Source: Xylocopa sonorina
Lineage: Eukaryota; Arthropoda; Insecta; Hymenoptera; Apidae
Reading direction: 5' to 3'
Length of the DNA stretch: 64,000 nt
NCBI RefSeq assembly: GCF_050948175.1
Contig: NC_135202.1
Location: 2,604,001-2,668,000 of the forward strand
Shown: one piece after another, positions 1 through 12,700 of the stretch
Numbering within the stretch: the first letter of the stretch is position 1
Layout: each line of letters begins with the position of its first letter
Position numbers and translations under genes: made by a program
The notes under the pieces: generated by a model
Seen by the model: the letters and a program-made list of their open reading frames with translations, nothing else
Told to the model about the DNA's origin: nothing
Databases searched by the model: none

Positions 1-194
1 GATAGCCGGAGATTTTTCGCATTTTACGATCCTCGTTCGCGCCATCAAGCTCTCGCGGATGGTCGCTGGCGATTCTAACACGATTCGACGACTCGTGTCT
101 CGTCATTGCCGAATCGTGGTATGCGATAGACGGAGAAGGAGGAAAGAGAAAGGCGCCAGGAAGGCGTTTTAGATTTTTCGGCGCGGATACTTGT

Positions 195-214
195 GTATAT
201 ACATATGTATATAC
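195..214. repeat. 20-base perfect palindrome of alternating TA/CA
   Basis: GTATATACATATGTATATAC reads the same on both strands. It adjoins the GA repeat and is probably low-complexity sequence rather than a binding site. Confidence 0.8.
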
Positions 215-220
215 ATATAT

Positions 221-225
<5 letters not shown>

Positions 226-264
<39 letters not shown>
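226..264. repeat. (GA)n microsatellite
   Basis: About 19 uninterrupted AG units. Confidence 0.95.
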
Positions 265-268
<4 letters not shown>

Positions 269-2456
269 TCGCGGTATGTAAAAAAAAGTAGCGGTGGAAT
301 AAAGGAACAGGTTTCTCGCGTTTAACTTTTATCCGCCTGATTTTCATATGCTCCTCGATTCCGACTCGTACGTCGCTCCTTTTCCAGCGCGTCGGATCGG
401 ATCGAATCCGCTCGCGTAAAACGTTTCTACGCGCGGTTCTTCTTCCGTTTCACGGTGGAAAAGGTGGTCTTCGTAAACGAAGGAATTTCTCACGCGATCG
501 CTTTCTCGCCGCCGCGTACGAGGATCGAAAATTCTTCGAGTTGGAATTCAGCGATGGAATAATGAATATAAAAATCGGCAACGCGCTCGAGATCTCGTGC
601 TACTACGTTAGCGTACCACTGCGCGGTCTGATTTCTAACGACGCGCGTGCATCATCTCCGTTCCATCGGAATTTAAAAAAAGCATACTATCGATTTACGC
701 GGTTTAACAGTTGGCGAAGTTAACTTTTATCGCGGTGGTACTTTTCCCTCAAAGCGGACCACTTTTGCGAGTTGTTCTGAAATCGAGGGAAATGAAACGC
801 GCTGTCGGGTAAACAGCGTCGCTTTGTTGGCTGGCTGAGAAATAATATTAGGTCGTAACGTATTAAACATCCATTTGAATTTCTCCTTTTTTCCCATTTC
901 TTTTTTCGTTTCTTCTTATTAGGCACATCGAATTTCAAACACGCGTAGGTTATTGGTAATATATTTGATGAAACAATTGGACGAGCGAGTTAAGGGATAA
1001 GCAGTGGCTAGTAAAGGAAAGTCGAAGAGACGCTTGGAATGGTAGAATTTTACAGGAAGGAAGTTCGAGAACTTTCTACCAACAATGAATTTTCATTGAT
1101 GTACAGGGACGCAGAGGAACGAGAGACTGAGTCTGGTATGCAAATGGCAATTTTTCTATTTCTTTCGAATCAATTTCGTGGTCGTGAATTTATTGGTCAA
1201 CTTTCCGCGGGTAAATTGAAAATTTTGATTGTAAATTCGACCTTGGGGTTCGAAAGTAGTCAAGGCTGCCCGCGGTAATTGCTTGCCAAAGAGTGAAGCA
1301 TTGCTCGAATCAGAGGAAGGTTAAGAAAGGTGTTATCGAGCTTCGTTCGGAACGTGAAAAGCCCTTAAGCGATACTACGACGGCGCCTTGTCCGGAATCT
1401 CGGCGCGTGTACCAAGCAACCTCGAGGTGCCATGGAACCGGCAAAGGTCACTCATCCGTCTGGTTTTAGTACTCATCGCTGCAAGTCCTGCCTCCGCTAT
1501 TATGAACCTCCGAACACAGTGTTCTTTCATGACAATTTGCTGGGCGTGCTCAAACGATCCGTAACCGTAATGCTCAGACATCGTCTGAGAATCTTGGGTA
1601 TCCCCGAACGTGCTATTCTTTCACCGTGGCCTCTCATTTCGTCGTTACGCTGCGGCCAGTTTTATACCGCCTCGAATGCAGTTTCAAAAACGGCGCGCCG
1701 TCTTTTACGTAAACGTTTCATGGGAATGCAGCAGACAATCCTCCATAGGAATCGAGTAGATGGTATGATGAAATGCATAAAACGTTGCGTTCGCTTTCGT
1801 ACACTTTCGATTACTATACACATATATTGTACAGAAGAAAGTTTTTATATCGTCGTGTGTAAACGGCAAAGAAAAAAAGCAGCGTTCAAGTTCGAGAGTC
1901 ACACTAGCGCCGAGGAACATCGTTTCGCGCTGTCTACTTAATTAACAGTTAGTAATTTGTTCCGCGGAAGAACGTAAACTAGAGTGTCCGAAGTTCCGTG
2001 TATTTCTGTAGTGTTCGGAGTAGCGTTGATTCGGTTCTTCGCAGTAGAAAACGGAAGAACGATAGAGGTTCCTCTAAAAATAATTGAGCAGTTTAGTAGC
2101 GATGATTAACCGAGAGTGATCTTGAAAGCATCGGTTCGCGCGGCGTCCATTTACGGGCGTGTGTATACAGGCAAACGCGGCGTAGGTCCTGCGCGGCACG
2201 GTATATTAACTCGCGTTGCATCGGTTACACAGTCATCATTACCGAACCGTGGCGCAATTAATGCGAATTTTCCAAACCGTCTGCTGTTTAATGAGATTTA
2301 AAAATGATTTGGTGGAAGCATCAGGGCGCGCGCCGCGTATATTTCGAGTGAGCGCGGTCGGCTGAGTTTAAAGCAGGCTTTCCGCGTTATTTTTGCACGA
2401 GGCAACACTGGCATCGTTGCCGCGTCTCTCTCGTCGATCTCCTTCCCCTTCCTCCA

Positions 2457-2460
<4 letters not shown>

Positions 2461-2488
<28 letters not shown>
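2461..2488. repeat. (TC)n microsatellite
   Basis: About 14 TC units inside a longer pyrimidine-rich run. Confidence 0.95.
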
Positions 2489-3057
2489 CTTTTCTCTTTC
2501 CCTTTTTCTCTGGTGCAACTGTGTGTATACGACCCTGCGGCGACTACATTGCCGATATCATCATCTTGAGGTCATCTCTCCCTCCGCCTACTTTGGGTCC
2601 CACGCCGATCAGGACCGGTAAAACTTTCCTCCGGTTCTTTCGCTACTTTATTCCTCCACCTGCTTCGATTGCGAATCGAGCGGGCCAGGGATCGCCGTTG
2701 GCAGCTATATTTACTGTCGGCTCCACACTGCTGTTCGCGAACTATGTTTGCCGGTAGTGTGTGGACACTCGCGAGCAGGGAACAATGTTCGATCGGTAAA
2801 CGTTGCGTCAAAGAATCTGTTCGTCTAACTGGTCGTCTTGGCCTCAGCGTGGACGCACTGTTTGCGAGCACTTTCATCCCCTGTTGCGTTCGTTCCACCC
2901 GTTTATTCTGGAGGTTAAATCGAGTCGTAAACGGTCGTAAGAAAAAAGAGAGAAAAAAAAAGCGTTTTCCCTTTCAACCGCTCAAGTCCGGTATCACGTT
3001 TCGGTGGCGCTAGCACGTTCTTCCTGGTAAACCTCGCGCGACGGGGCGATGTCTACC

Positions 3058-3076
3058 GATAGATAGATAGATAGAT
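3058..3076. repeat. (GATA)n microsatellite
   Basis: Nearly five GATA units. Confidence 0.9.
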
Positions 3077-4160
3077 GCACATTCGGTGACGCAATGTCAG
3101 ACACGGAGCCGTAACCGCACACTTCACGTAACATACCCTTGACTCTTCTAATGACTATCGCGCGTTCGTTACGTATGTAGAGATACGGACGCAACGTGCA
3201 GCGAGCGGAGGTGGAGTTGCACGCCTCTCTGCCGCGGTTTCTCCCGATGCTGCACCGTGTTACAAGAATATACCATACCACGCAACGCATCCCTTGCACG
3301 CTCGTTGGCTAAGCGTTCGTGATAAACCGTTCGTTCGCGATAAAAAGCTTGGGCGCGGGTATTTCGCGTCGATCGCCGGAGACCGCTCCGTTGCGTCGGC
3401 TGCGCTGAGATATAATAAATGAAAAATCGTACGGCGAGCAGAGCCGGAGTTTTTCCAGCGCGCGGCAGAGAACGGCCTTGATCGGACCGCGATCAAAGTG
3501 AGAGAGGGAGAGGTGCGTAGCGGGATTTCTTAGCCGCGCGTTGAAAAAAAGAGACAGGCGCGCGAAAAAACGCGGAAGTGTTTGCACGATTCCATGCAAA
3601 TCGCATCTGCTTAATTCGAAATGTATATGCAACCACGTCACGGGAACAATGTCTACCTTGCGAAAGAAGCGGCGAAGACGTCCATCTTGACGCATTCGAT
3701 GTCGTGTTGCATCTACCGCGTACCGCGATGCGTAGCGAGGTGAAATAAAATAACTGTGTTATACGTGTATATGTAACATCTTGTACGTTATCGCATCGTC
3801 GGATTTTAACAACCACTAAATACTTTATTGTTGCTACCGTTGACGAGTAGCACGAGAGCTTGAGGACATTGGACGCCGCGTAACAAACGTCTAGAAATTT
3901 CCACTCTCATCGAGCTTGATCATTAGGCCGCGTAATATGAAAATTCATTTGTAACGACGTCGTTCATTAAGCAAAGACCCCGCTGGTAAGTACGACACGA
4001 GTTTTATCTGCTACGAACTGATTGGGCCCGATCTCCGATTCGAGGCACTGACCTCGCGTGCTATTTAGCCGCCCTTCTCTACCGCAGTTCGTGTCTCTTC
4101 GTCCCTCTCGATTCGCTTTCACGTTTCTCCTCGTCGCTCGGCCACGCAGCCTGTCCCTAC

Positions 4161-4198
4161 GTTCCTCCTCGTTCCTCCTCGTTCCTCCTCGTTCCTCC
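4161..4198. repeat. Decamer tandem repeat
   Basis: The unit GTTCCTCCTC occurs three times exactly, plus a fourth nearly complete copy. Confidence 0.95.
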
Positions 4199-7100
4199 CT
4201 GCTTTCGGATCGTCCGTCTTGCTGTCTCTCGCACGGAGAACGTCATTTCTCTTTTTTTCTTCCGGCGGGTTACAGTGTCCCGTATAAAATATTCTTTTAA
4301 CGCTTGCGCGTGTTGCCTTGGCCATGCGTGTACACACGCTCCCGACCGATCTACGGCTTTCGTGTGCTCGATCATTGAATTGTGACGCAACGCGGCTACG
4401 CTCGAGGAGTACGTTCTTGAACCTACTCTTGACGCATGCTGAAAAATCTTGGGGCATTTAATCGCGCCGCGTTTTCAGCCCCGAGCGACGTCGTTGGTCA
4501 TTTTTAAGCGATTTAGACGAGGTTACCTTACTTTTAGCCTGCGACGGTAACGATTCTGAACATTTTTTCGTCTTTGTTTAACGTTGGTCTACATTTTTTT
4601 GACAGTTGTTTCATTTTTATTTCTAGGCACCATCTTAATGTATCGTGTTCGTTTCAGAAATGAAATTCAGTGTAAAAGCTCGCTGGAAGATGGAAACCGA
4701 ACGTCAGCGTCGGGGCACGGTCGATCTTCTTTCGTCACTTTCAGCTTTCAGATCGTCACGAATACGTTCTCGAAGGACGACCTGTTAGTCATGATTACTA
4801 CACACTCGAATGCCCTGAAACTATTGCGCGTAGGGAAAATTCTGATTCGTGGAAAGCGACCCGTTGCTCGTTGCGTCACGAAAACGTGGCGACGCACTCG
4901 GCATCGCTAATTCGACATCTCTTGGCAGAACGTTCAGCCATCGTTACTGAGACCACAGCGTATCCGTTCACCGGTCTCTTTTCATCGAAAGAATCGTGAA
5001 GCCTTCTCGAGAGCGCAAGTGTACACGGAACGTTGGTTACATTTTGAACGCCGTCAAAATCGGTTGAAAGAACGGAAAATGTTGGATCGTTGCAAAAAGC
5101 TGGAGCGGAGCTGCTAAAGCATTGTTTATAGAAAAAGATCGAGAACTTTTCTAACAGACCACGTAATATTACGCTGGTTGGCATACGTAGTAGAATGAGA
5201 CTGTGCAGGACTGGCCGTCTACTAGAATTACACGTAAATGATATACGAACCTGATGAGCGTTTCTGCGAGACATTCTGCATACTCGGAGAAGTGCAAGCT
5301 TTTAAAATCTATGCGTTTTTAACGTAAAGGCATATAATGCACGTTAGAACGATTGTTTCTCTAGTGTGACACAAATTACTTTTCATCGTTCGTTAATCCC
5401 ATACGGGGGTTATACGTTTCTATACGATTTAATAACGGAGCGTATTCTCCTCAAAGTTCATTCGGATACGAAAAAAGGAGTTGGCAAAGTTCTCTCGAAT
5501 CTATTTAAGTGAAATCATAGCGCGGAGCCGATGAATTCGTCGGCGTTCAAACGCTAAAAAACGAAGGAAGAAAAAGAAAAAAAATGAAGGAAAGTAATGT
5601 TAACTCAAGTGTTACGAAGGTTCTGATTTCGACGGACGTGTTATCGTTCACGCTTTCACGGCTATTATCGGCGATATTCGCAAGTCACTTTTACGCGGTG
5701 GCGGCGGGAAGCGGGGAAACGGAACGATTTCCGAGAAATGCAGATGACACGGCCCTGACGGGAGTCGGCCGTTCAAGTTTTGCATATCGCGCGACAAAGA
5801 CAATTGTGCAAATATCGTTACCGCGTTCGTTGTTCCAGCGTTTGCGCGACCGTGTTCTTATCGTGCCGCGATCTCGCGCGACGTAGATATAACACATAAT
5901 TTATAACGATCTGACAAACATCGATTCTATCATTACGCGCTGTTTTCCGAACCGTTACGAACACGCTCGTCGTCGCTATATTACTTAACGTTGCAGTTTA
6001 GACGAACGCTCAGGCTCCCAGTAGCGATTGAAATTCGAAATAAACGCGATACGGAACGCCTCCATTATCGAAACACATTTTTTGATGACGTCTACACGAT
6101 AAGTCGGTCAATTTTCAATATTTGCTCACCAAATTAGAGGTACATAAATACTCATAGTTGATAAGATTATGTTTCATCAATCTAACTTGAGAAAAACGAA
6201 ATAGAATTTCACGTAGCACATAAACACGCGGTGGTACAGCCGCGCGTTAATTATCTGTCACACAAGTGTCCTCGCTCGTATACCGATAAGCTTCCGGTAA
6301 CAAACATCTGTCGGTATCGTGGCGTACTCTGCCTCCCTACAGTGGCTTATCGTTATCGTCGGTCAGACCTTTCTGAATTTTCCCGAATTGCCCATCGTTT
6401 TCGCAACCACGATCGGCAATCGTCATTGTTTACTTTGCGCTGTTCGATTCGCAACGTGCTACCGACCTATGTGACAACGGGCCGATCTATAATTGGCTTG
6501 ATCCCCGATTAACATCTCGTCGGGGACGCGTAACCGTCGGTGCCAAGACTCCCGGATTGTTTGTCAAGAGTGCATCGTACATTCATACATTGCATCTGTT
6601 CGGCTGGTGCGTAGTATGCCGAGCGTTAACAGCAGACGCGGAGAGCCAGTGGACCAATCGTCGCGCGCGACGAAAGGGGCACGGCCGGACTATCTGCTCA
6701 CGTCGCAATTCCTCGCTTGTGACTCGCGCGCACACGCTCGCCTCCACGTAGGTTTGCGGTCTGTTTTCACGAGGGATTCTCACTTTTCCACCACGGTCTT
6801 TCCTGTGCTCGCAGGTTCCATCGATGAGGCTTCATATTTTATGAATTCTCTGATTTTTTTCGTTTCCTATCCTCTTTTTCGTTCTTGTACAACAAAGTGT
6901 GTTCCGTTTTTCGTTCGTTCAATGTGTCGATAAGAATATAGATAGCAATAAATAGTTTCGAGAGGATCAGCGGGGGTTGAACCGTGCACGCTAATAATCG
7001 GTACTTTACCTTCGTAATTATCATTGTTAGAGAATTATCTTTAAAATTACCGTTAACCTTCGATTTACGCAGATTACTGGTTCTACGTGTTTCTTTTCTT

Positions 7101-8866
7101 TTTTTTTTTCACCAAGACTCGTATAAATGAAATCTGTCAGTGTAAAAAAATATATGAGAAAAAAACTGGTGCATCTTATAACTGCATTTATCTCGGATAT
7201 TTACATAAGAAACCGTGATAAAAACACTTTTTAAATATCCAATTTTCTTCACTGTTCCTATCACGAGCGCTTTATTTTTTTAAATCGATTTCAAGTTATC
7301 ACACGTCACCGTTAAAAATGTACCAGTGAACAGTATTATACGTCAATTGTAATGAATAACGAATTTGTTCAAAATTACAATAGAAGATGTTCTACCGGCA
7401 CATATATTATAACACGTGTGACAATACGATATGATCTTGTGCATTACCCTAATTCTGTTACAACTTGTTTTACATAAAAAATATTTAATAATTTACTGTG
7501 GCACCATTTCGTTTCGAACGTAATTATACGGTTCTCTGGTCAGTGACGAGACAGTGGCTCTGTCTCGTTCATGTTCGTCTACATAGGGTCAAAGTCAACT
7601 GCAAGTTATCCACGGAGCGTACATGAAGGCGAGTCACACGAACGCGTATCTGTATACGTACTATGCGTTTCGTAGATGTTTTCCGTTACGAGGCCTCGTC
7701 GCTTTGACAACGGAGTTCATAATTAGTATTAATTGGTTTTTGCGAATTGGCTGTTAGTTACTTTTTGACGTTGGTGACGCGAACCTTTTTCATCGATCGA
7801 TGGATCATAATAATCGATGGCGCTAGAGTTAAATTGGATCATTGAACATGGGATATTGGAGATATTTTAGTATTTTCATTGGTGGCCTAATTAACGGCTG
7901 TAGATCGCTATTTTCAAATTGGAAACACCGTGTACGGTGTATCGTACGCGAGCTGAACATCGTATTTACTTGGCGCACGGGTTGAGAGTTGTGCGGCAGA
8001 ATATCGCGTGGCAACTATTTCGTTGTTTCATAACTGCGGATGGCAGGCACAGTTCGTCGACGCCGAACGATATCGATCATGGCGTGGCAGAGTTTCCCGT
8101 GGGTACGGGGACTTTCCACGTCGTATGGTTTTTATCCTAATTAGCGTTTGCTGCCCTTCGGTGGAGGGGAACCGGTTAGTTTACGCGCGAAATGAGAAAC
8201 ACGTGCCTGAACGGAGGAGTACGCGAAACCCGTGGAAGCGTGGATTTATTAGAATTTTCCAGTGGTAGCGGGCGCGCGGAAATGCGGGAGCGTAGAAGAA
8301 AACGGCGTTGTAATTTTATTCGTCCGATAATTTCACGAGCTGGGGCCAACTTTTCGACAGCTCGTCTATGTTTTCGCCTGTGTTGACTTTATCGAAAGCA
8401 GCGTGACACTGTCGCTGTTTCAAAATGCTTCCGTAATGGGCACGGCGCGAGTTCGCTCCTCGTTACGGTTTAATAATTATACTCGTTTGGAAATCCTTGA
8501 TGTCGTTCGTTTCTCGTCCCCGCGGCGTGTTTCACGATAGCTGTTGTATCTAATTTTGTTTTTTTCATGGTTCGCATTAGCCCATATAATATGAACTATC
8601 AGGAATTTCTTCAGCGGGAATTAACATTTATTCAGAATAGACGCGGTTCGATTCAGTTTTATGGCCTCTCGCCAGGACAGTTGTAATAAAAAATTCCACA
8701 AAGATTGGGACTTGGAAGGCCAGCCGTGACATATTTATCATTGTCGAAGCTTTCGGGTGTCAACTGTGCCCTTTTGGAACCCAGATTCTCACAAACAAAC
8801 AACGCGTGTTTTATTAAACCGTAATCGACCGATTTCCAAGCAAGTACGCGTGCAATACCTCCGCTA
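4199..8866. other. Intronic sequence without recognisable gene
   Basis: Open frames do not exceed about 130 codons and none resembles a protein family. From about 7030 to 7500 the sequence is AT-rich. A TTGTTTAC octamer, the FOXO-binding consensus, occurs at 6426-6433, but its number in the whole window is not clearly above chance. Confidence 0.6.
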
Positions 8867-8904
8867 CCCCCCCCCCCCCCCCTCCTATCCCTACCCCTAC
8901 CCCC
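8867..8904 (-). other. C-rich / G-quadruplex-forming tract
   Basis: Sixteen C in a row are followed by C runs of 3, 4 and 5 separated by TCCTAT, TA and TA. On the minus strand this gives four or more G runs with very short loops, a classic G-quadruplex pattern (i-motif on the plus strand). The GGGGTAGGG spacing loosely resembles a degenerate telomere-like repeat but is not the insect TTAGG unit. Confidence 0.6.
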
Positions 8905-9135
8905 GAGCCGCATTCCTCCCAGTTTGTTAATTACACGTTTACGTCAAAACCTGAAAGAATACCGTGTCTACAACAATCCAACGGATCGCACGCGATTAAC
9001 CGGTGGTAAATGGCACGCTGCTCGACTGGCCGAGTATAAACTTGTCGATCCTTTGACATATTCCGCTTGCGTGTCGGCCGTGACGCGTTTCGAACGTAGG
9101 TGTGCTCCAGTTGGCACGCTAAGAGCGAGTCCACC

Positions 9136-9183
9136 TTCTTCTTCTTCTTCTTCTTCTTCTTCTTCTTCTTCTTCTTCTTCTTC
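9136..9183. repeat. (TTC)16 trinucleotide repeat
   Basis: Sixteen perfect TTC units, (GAA)16 on the other strand. Confidence 0.95.
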
Positions 9184-9439
9184 ATCGTCGTCACGTTGCC
9201 ATCCCGTTTAACCAGATGAGTCAGAAGGAATAGACAAAAGATTCGAGCATATATAGGAGTTCGCTCGGAACTCTTAAAGTTTATTAAAATTGTACTCGTT
9301 AGTTGAAAAATGAAAACGTTTTATCGTTGTCCGTAGATAGTAAACAGGGTCCCATACAGATTTGAGAAACCGCGCGCATTTGCCAGCGGATTGCAGTAGC
9401 TACGAGTTTGGCTGCATTCAGATAGTATCGTCAGCCCGC

Positions 9440-9790
9440 GTCGTCTTCCTCTGAGGCGCGACGCGTGTATCGTTCGCACGTGCACGTTCCCTCGGCGGGC
9501 ACGTCGATACGCGAGGTTTTCGAAAGCGTGAACGCGCGCGTGTGCAACGTGCATCCCGCGTGGGATTCCCGGTGCAACGCGCGTCGCCTCGCCGCTTTCG
9601 CGCCCTTTTCGTTCGGTCGCTCGCTCGTTCGCTCGCGTACGCTCGTTCGGTTTCGGCGCGCGTCGACGGTAACTGCGCGCGCACACGGGTGTTCGCCGTT
9701 TGGTATCCAACAAGTGTCGGGAAGAGCGCGGGAAAGAAGGTGGCGGGCGGCGCGCGGGCATATCGCGGCCCTCTAAACTTAGCCACACGC
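9440..9790. promoter_or_regulatory. CpG-dense island, possible regulatory region
   Basis: The segment is packed with CGCG, CGCTCG and GTGCAACG blocks and is stop-poor on both strands, so several frames are open by composition alone, including a 229-codon minus-strand frame (9321-10010) that resembles no family I know. A TAAAAG near 9796 could be a weak TATA-like element. A promoter or enhancer is inferred from composition only. Confidence 0.2.
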
Positions 9791-12700
9791 TCATAAAAGC
9801 GGCCTGCCGTATGGTCGCCGGCTTGCGTAATCGTTCTTTACTTTTAAACGGCAGCGCTCGCAGAGAGATGCAGATGCAGATAGGTGGGGTCCGATACTCA
9901 TCGCGACGCCACTCCGTTTCGGAGCTGTTATGTAAAGATGATACGGGCTTCATCGAGACCTCGATCCTCGATCGCTGCGATTCGCCCGCGGGATTCTTCA
10001 TTGCGACCATTTATATAATTAGAACCAGTGAAAGTTTAATTTAATATAATCGATTTTATAAGGTGAGATATTGTTGAAACGAATACACTGGGTTTCGAAA
10101 CGAAATCTCGAATTCCTTCGATTAACGAAGCAACTGAATTCAAAGTATATAAAAATTAGATTGTAGATAGCAAGTAGCGAAGAAAAATGATCTAAAATTA
10201 GTCAACTATACGTACACTTGACAATCGGTATTGTACTCTTCATTACCTCTCACCGCTGCTACGACTGTTTTCTACGATGTATCTACATGTGTGAAAGATA
10301 TTGTGAGAGATAGATTATACGCGTCGAAACGTTTGTTTAGCGTTGATAATGAGAATATATTAATATCCCTATCGAACGATACATTATTTTTAAGCAAAGC
10401 TAGGCCGAGCATATGTAGGGTAAGATATATTGCCAGTTTCCATAGTTTTCACTATGATCGACGACGAAAGTAATAAATGAGCGCGTTCGTCAAGCGAAGA
10501 CTCGTTAATAGCGGGAAATATTACCTCTTCGAGCAACGGGCAAGTAGAATCGTTCTATGATTGTGGCCATAAAGTTATACATTAATAGTCGCGAAATGAC
10601 AGTTTGCAGGTAGATCAGAGAAACAACTGGAATGGGACGGGTGAAAATTTCGTTAGTGGGAAGAAAATCGTTTTCGATCGCGGCGCACGTTACCGGCTTA
10701 ACATTTTGAAAGATCAATCGGCAAGAACGGAACGCGCGGCGAGACGCAGAAGTGGCTTGGAAAAATGTTTTTCCAGTCCTTTCGCGCAACGACAGCGGCG
10801 AAGCATTTCAACTACGCGGTACGTTTTAATATCGGCTGATAAACACGGCCCGGCTTCTATTGCGCGTTAGACCACTGTTAGAAGGATAACCTATGATCCG
10901 TGAGCGGTATAGCGATTCTCCACCGCGGATTGCCGATCGTGCATGCGTAATTGCGAATTATCGCTTCATCGGTTTGCGCAACGATTACGTTCGCCGCCGT
11001 TGAATTCAGATAGGGACTCGATCGAGCGAACTGCTGGGTTCTTCGCGTAATTTTACTCGCCAACGATTCAAACGCGTATTCTTGCGCCGGGTCTCTTCGT
11101 TTTCTTGCGCTTCCATGAAAGAGAATGCATTATTCGATTGCGAGGATAATCGACTGCGACGAACTTTCCTCTTTCATTTTGCGTCTTGTATAGGTGCAAC
11201 GATCAAAGGGAAAAGAATAGTGAAATGTTGTTTATTTACTGTTATGCAACGATCGATCCTGTTAACGAACGAACGACACCGTTCCAGTTGAATCAATTCG
11301 CATTCGCATTTGCATTCAATCGAGGATGCAGCGTTACCTCGATAATTCGAACGTTTCATTATTCCGACAGAAGTTGCTGGAGAAATAATCTCTTTTCGAT
11401 TCTAACGAACGGTTCAGTTTGACGATAATATTGCCGATCCGTTTTAATTCTTTAATTTCGGCCATTTAATATTATGAAGCTATTTAAAGATCGAGGTGTC
11501 ATAAAGATTGTCCACGCAGACGCTTCCGTTGGCATTGGTAATTGATCGTTATTATCGCGTGACACGCAACAATTAAACGTCGCTTAATTTATCATTTCTC
11601 GAATGCGTAAAAGTTTCTCTTCTGCGCGAAAGAAATTTTGTTCCGGCTGGTTGTTCGTTGCGTTCTGACCTTACAGGGACCGCCTCGGTTTGGAAACGTT
11701 CGAAACGTGACGCAAAGTGCGTGTCAAATTGTTGGAAATCAAACGCAAGCCAGCCGCATTTCTTTTTCTTTTTCTTTTTAATGCACACGTTCTCTGTTGC
11801 AACGAGCGCGAAAATAACTATACTCCATATACGGCGGGGTGAACGTAATTTATTTCGTAACACGAGACTCAAGTGCGCTCGTATCCCGCGCAATAATATT
11901 GTCGATCAATGAATGGACATTCGCGTTCTTTTATCCCGTAAACAAGTTGTAGCGTTCCGTTCACCCTCGCAATGTTTACGCGAACTGTATACACCATTAT
12001 TAATTAATTATACGAACTCGCACGATTTCGTTCGGCGAAACAAAGGAAAGGTGTTGGTTGGGAAAATAATGTTTTTACGCTGATCGTTTACGAAATGAAC
12101 AGGTCGCCTCGTTAAAAGGAACGTTATTCTTTTGTAGAAAGGAAGACGGTGATTAAGCTTTGACGAACTGTCATGTCGTTAACGCTTGTATTTAACTGGG
12201 AGCGCACAGTAGTCTGTAATTGGTACAAAAAGTAGAAATCAGTGGAAACGTTTCACCACTTCGTCACGCTAATTCCAACTGATTGATTACCTTTGAGGAT
12301 TAAACTAGCGTCGTATTAACACCGTCTGCTCGATTCTGTTTCAACTAAATTGGACTGAATTCGAAATTCTTTCTTAAAGTCTTTTGATCTAATTGGAACG
12401 TAAGGTTAAGTTCTTATTTCATAGGTGTAGCAAATGTAACCTGGCATTACTATAATACACGAACGGTTGAACCGATGAGACGAGCCGAGCCGCGTCTAGT
12501 ATCCATAATGGAGGCGAAAAATATATAGCGCATTCGTCGGCGAGAAGTTGCAGAGGTACCCACCTTGCGCCAAGTTATTTCTGATGATGCGAGTACAGAA
12601 AAGTAAGGGGACCGAGTCCGAGAGAGGTCGAGCGTGTTCCAAAAATAAACGACGAGCCCATCGAGCGGCATTTCACGCGCCTCCGAGGCGGGGGTGGATC

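Larger units (their letters stand above)
265..4160. other. Intronic sequence without recognisable gene
   Basis: Mixed CpG-rich and AT-rich sequence. The longest open frame is 169 codons at 1432-1941 on the plus strand; it has no domain I recognise and a shadow frame on the opposite strand. A CT repeat and a GATA repeat are listed separately. Confidence 0.6.

Noticed and set aside
1432..1941. 169-codon plus-strand frame
   Set aside because: No recognised domain and a competing minus-strand frame.
9321..10010. 229-codon minus-strand frame
   Set aside because: Explained by the CpG-rich, stop-poor composition of the island; several overlapping frames are open there.
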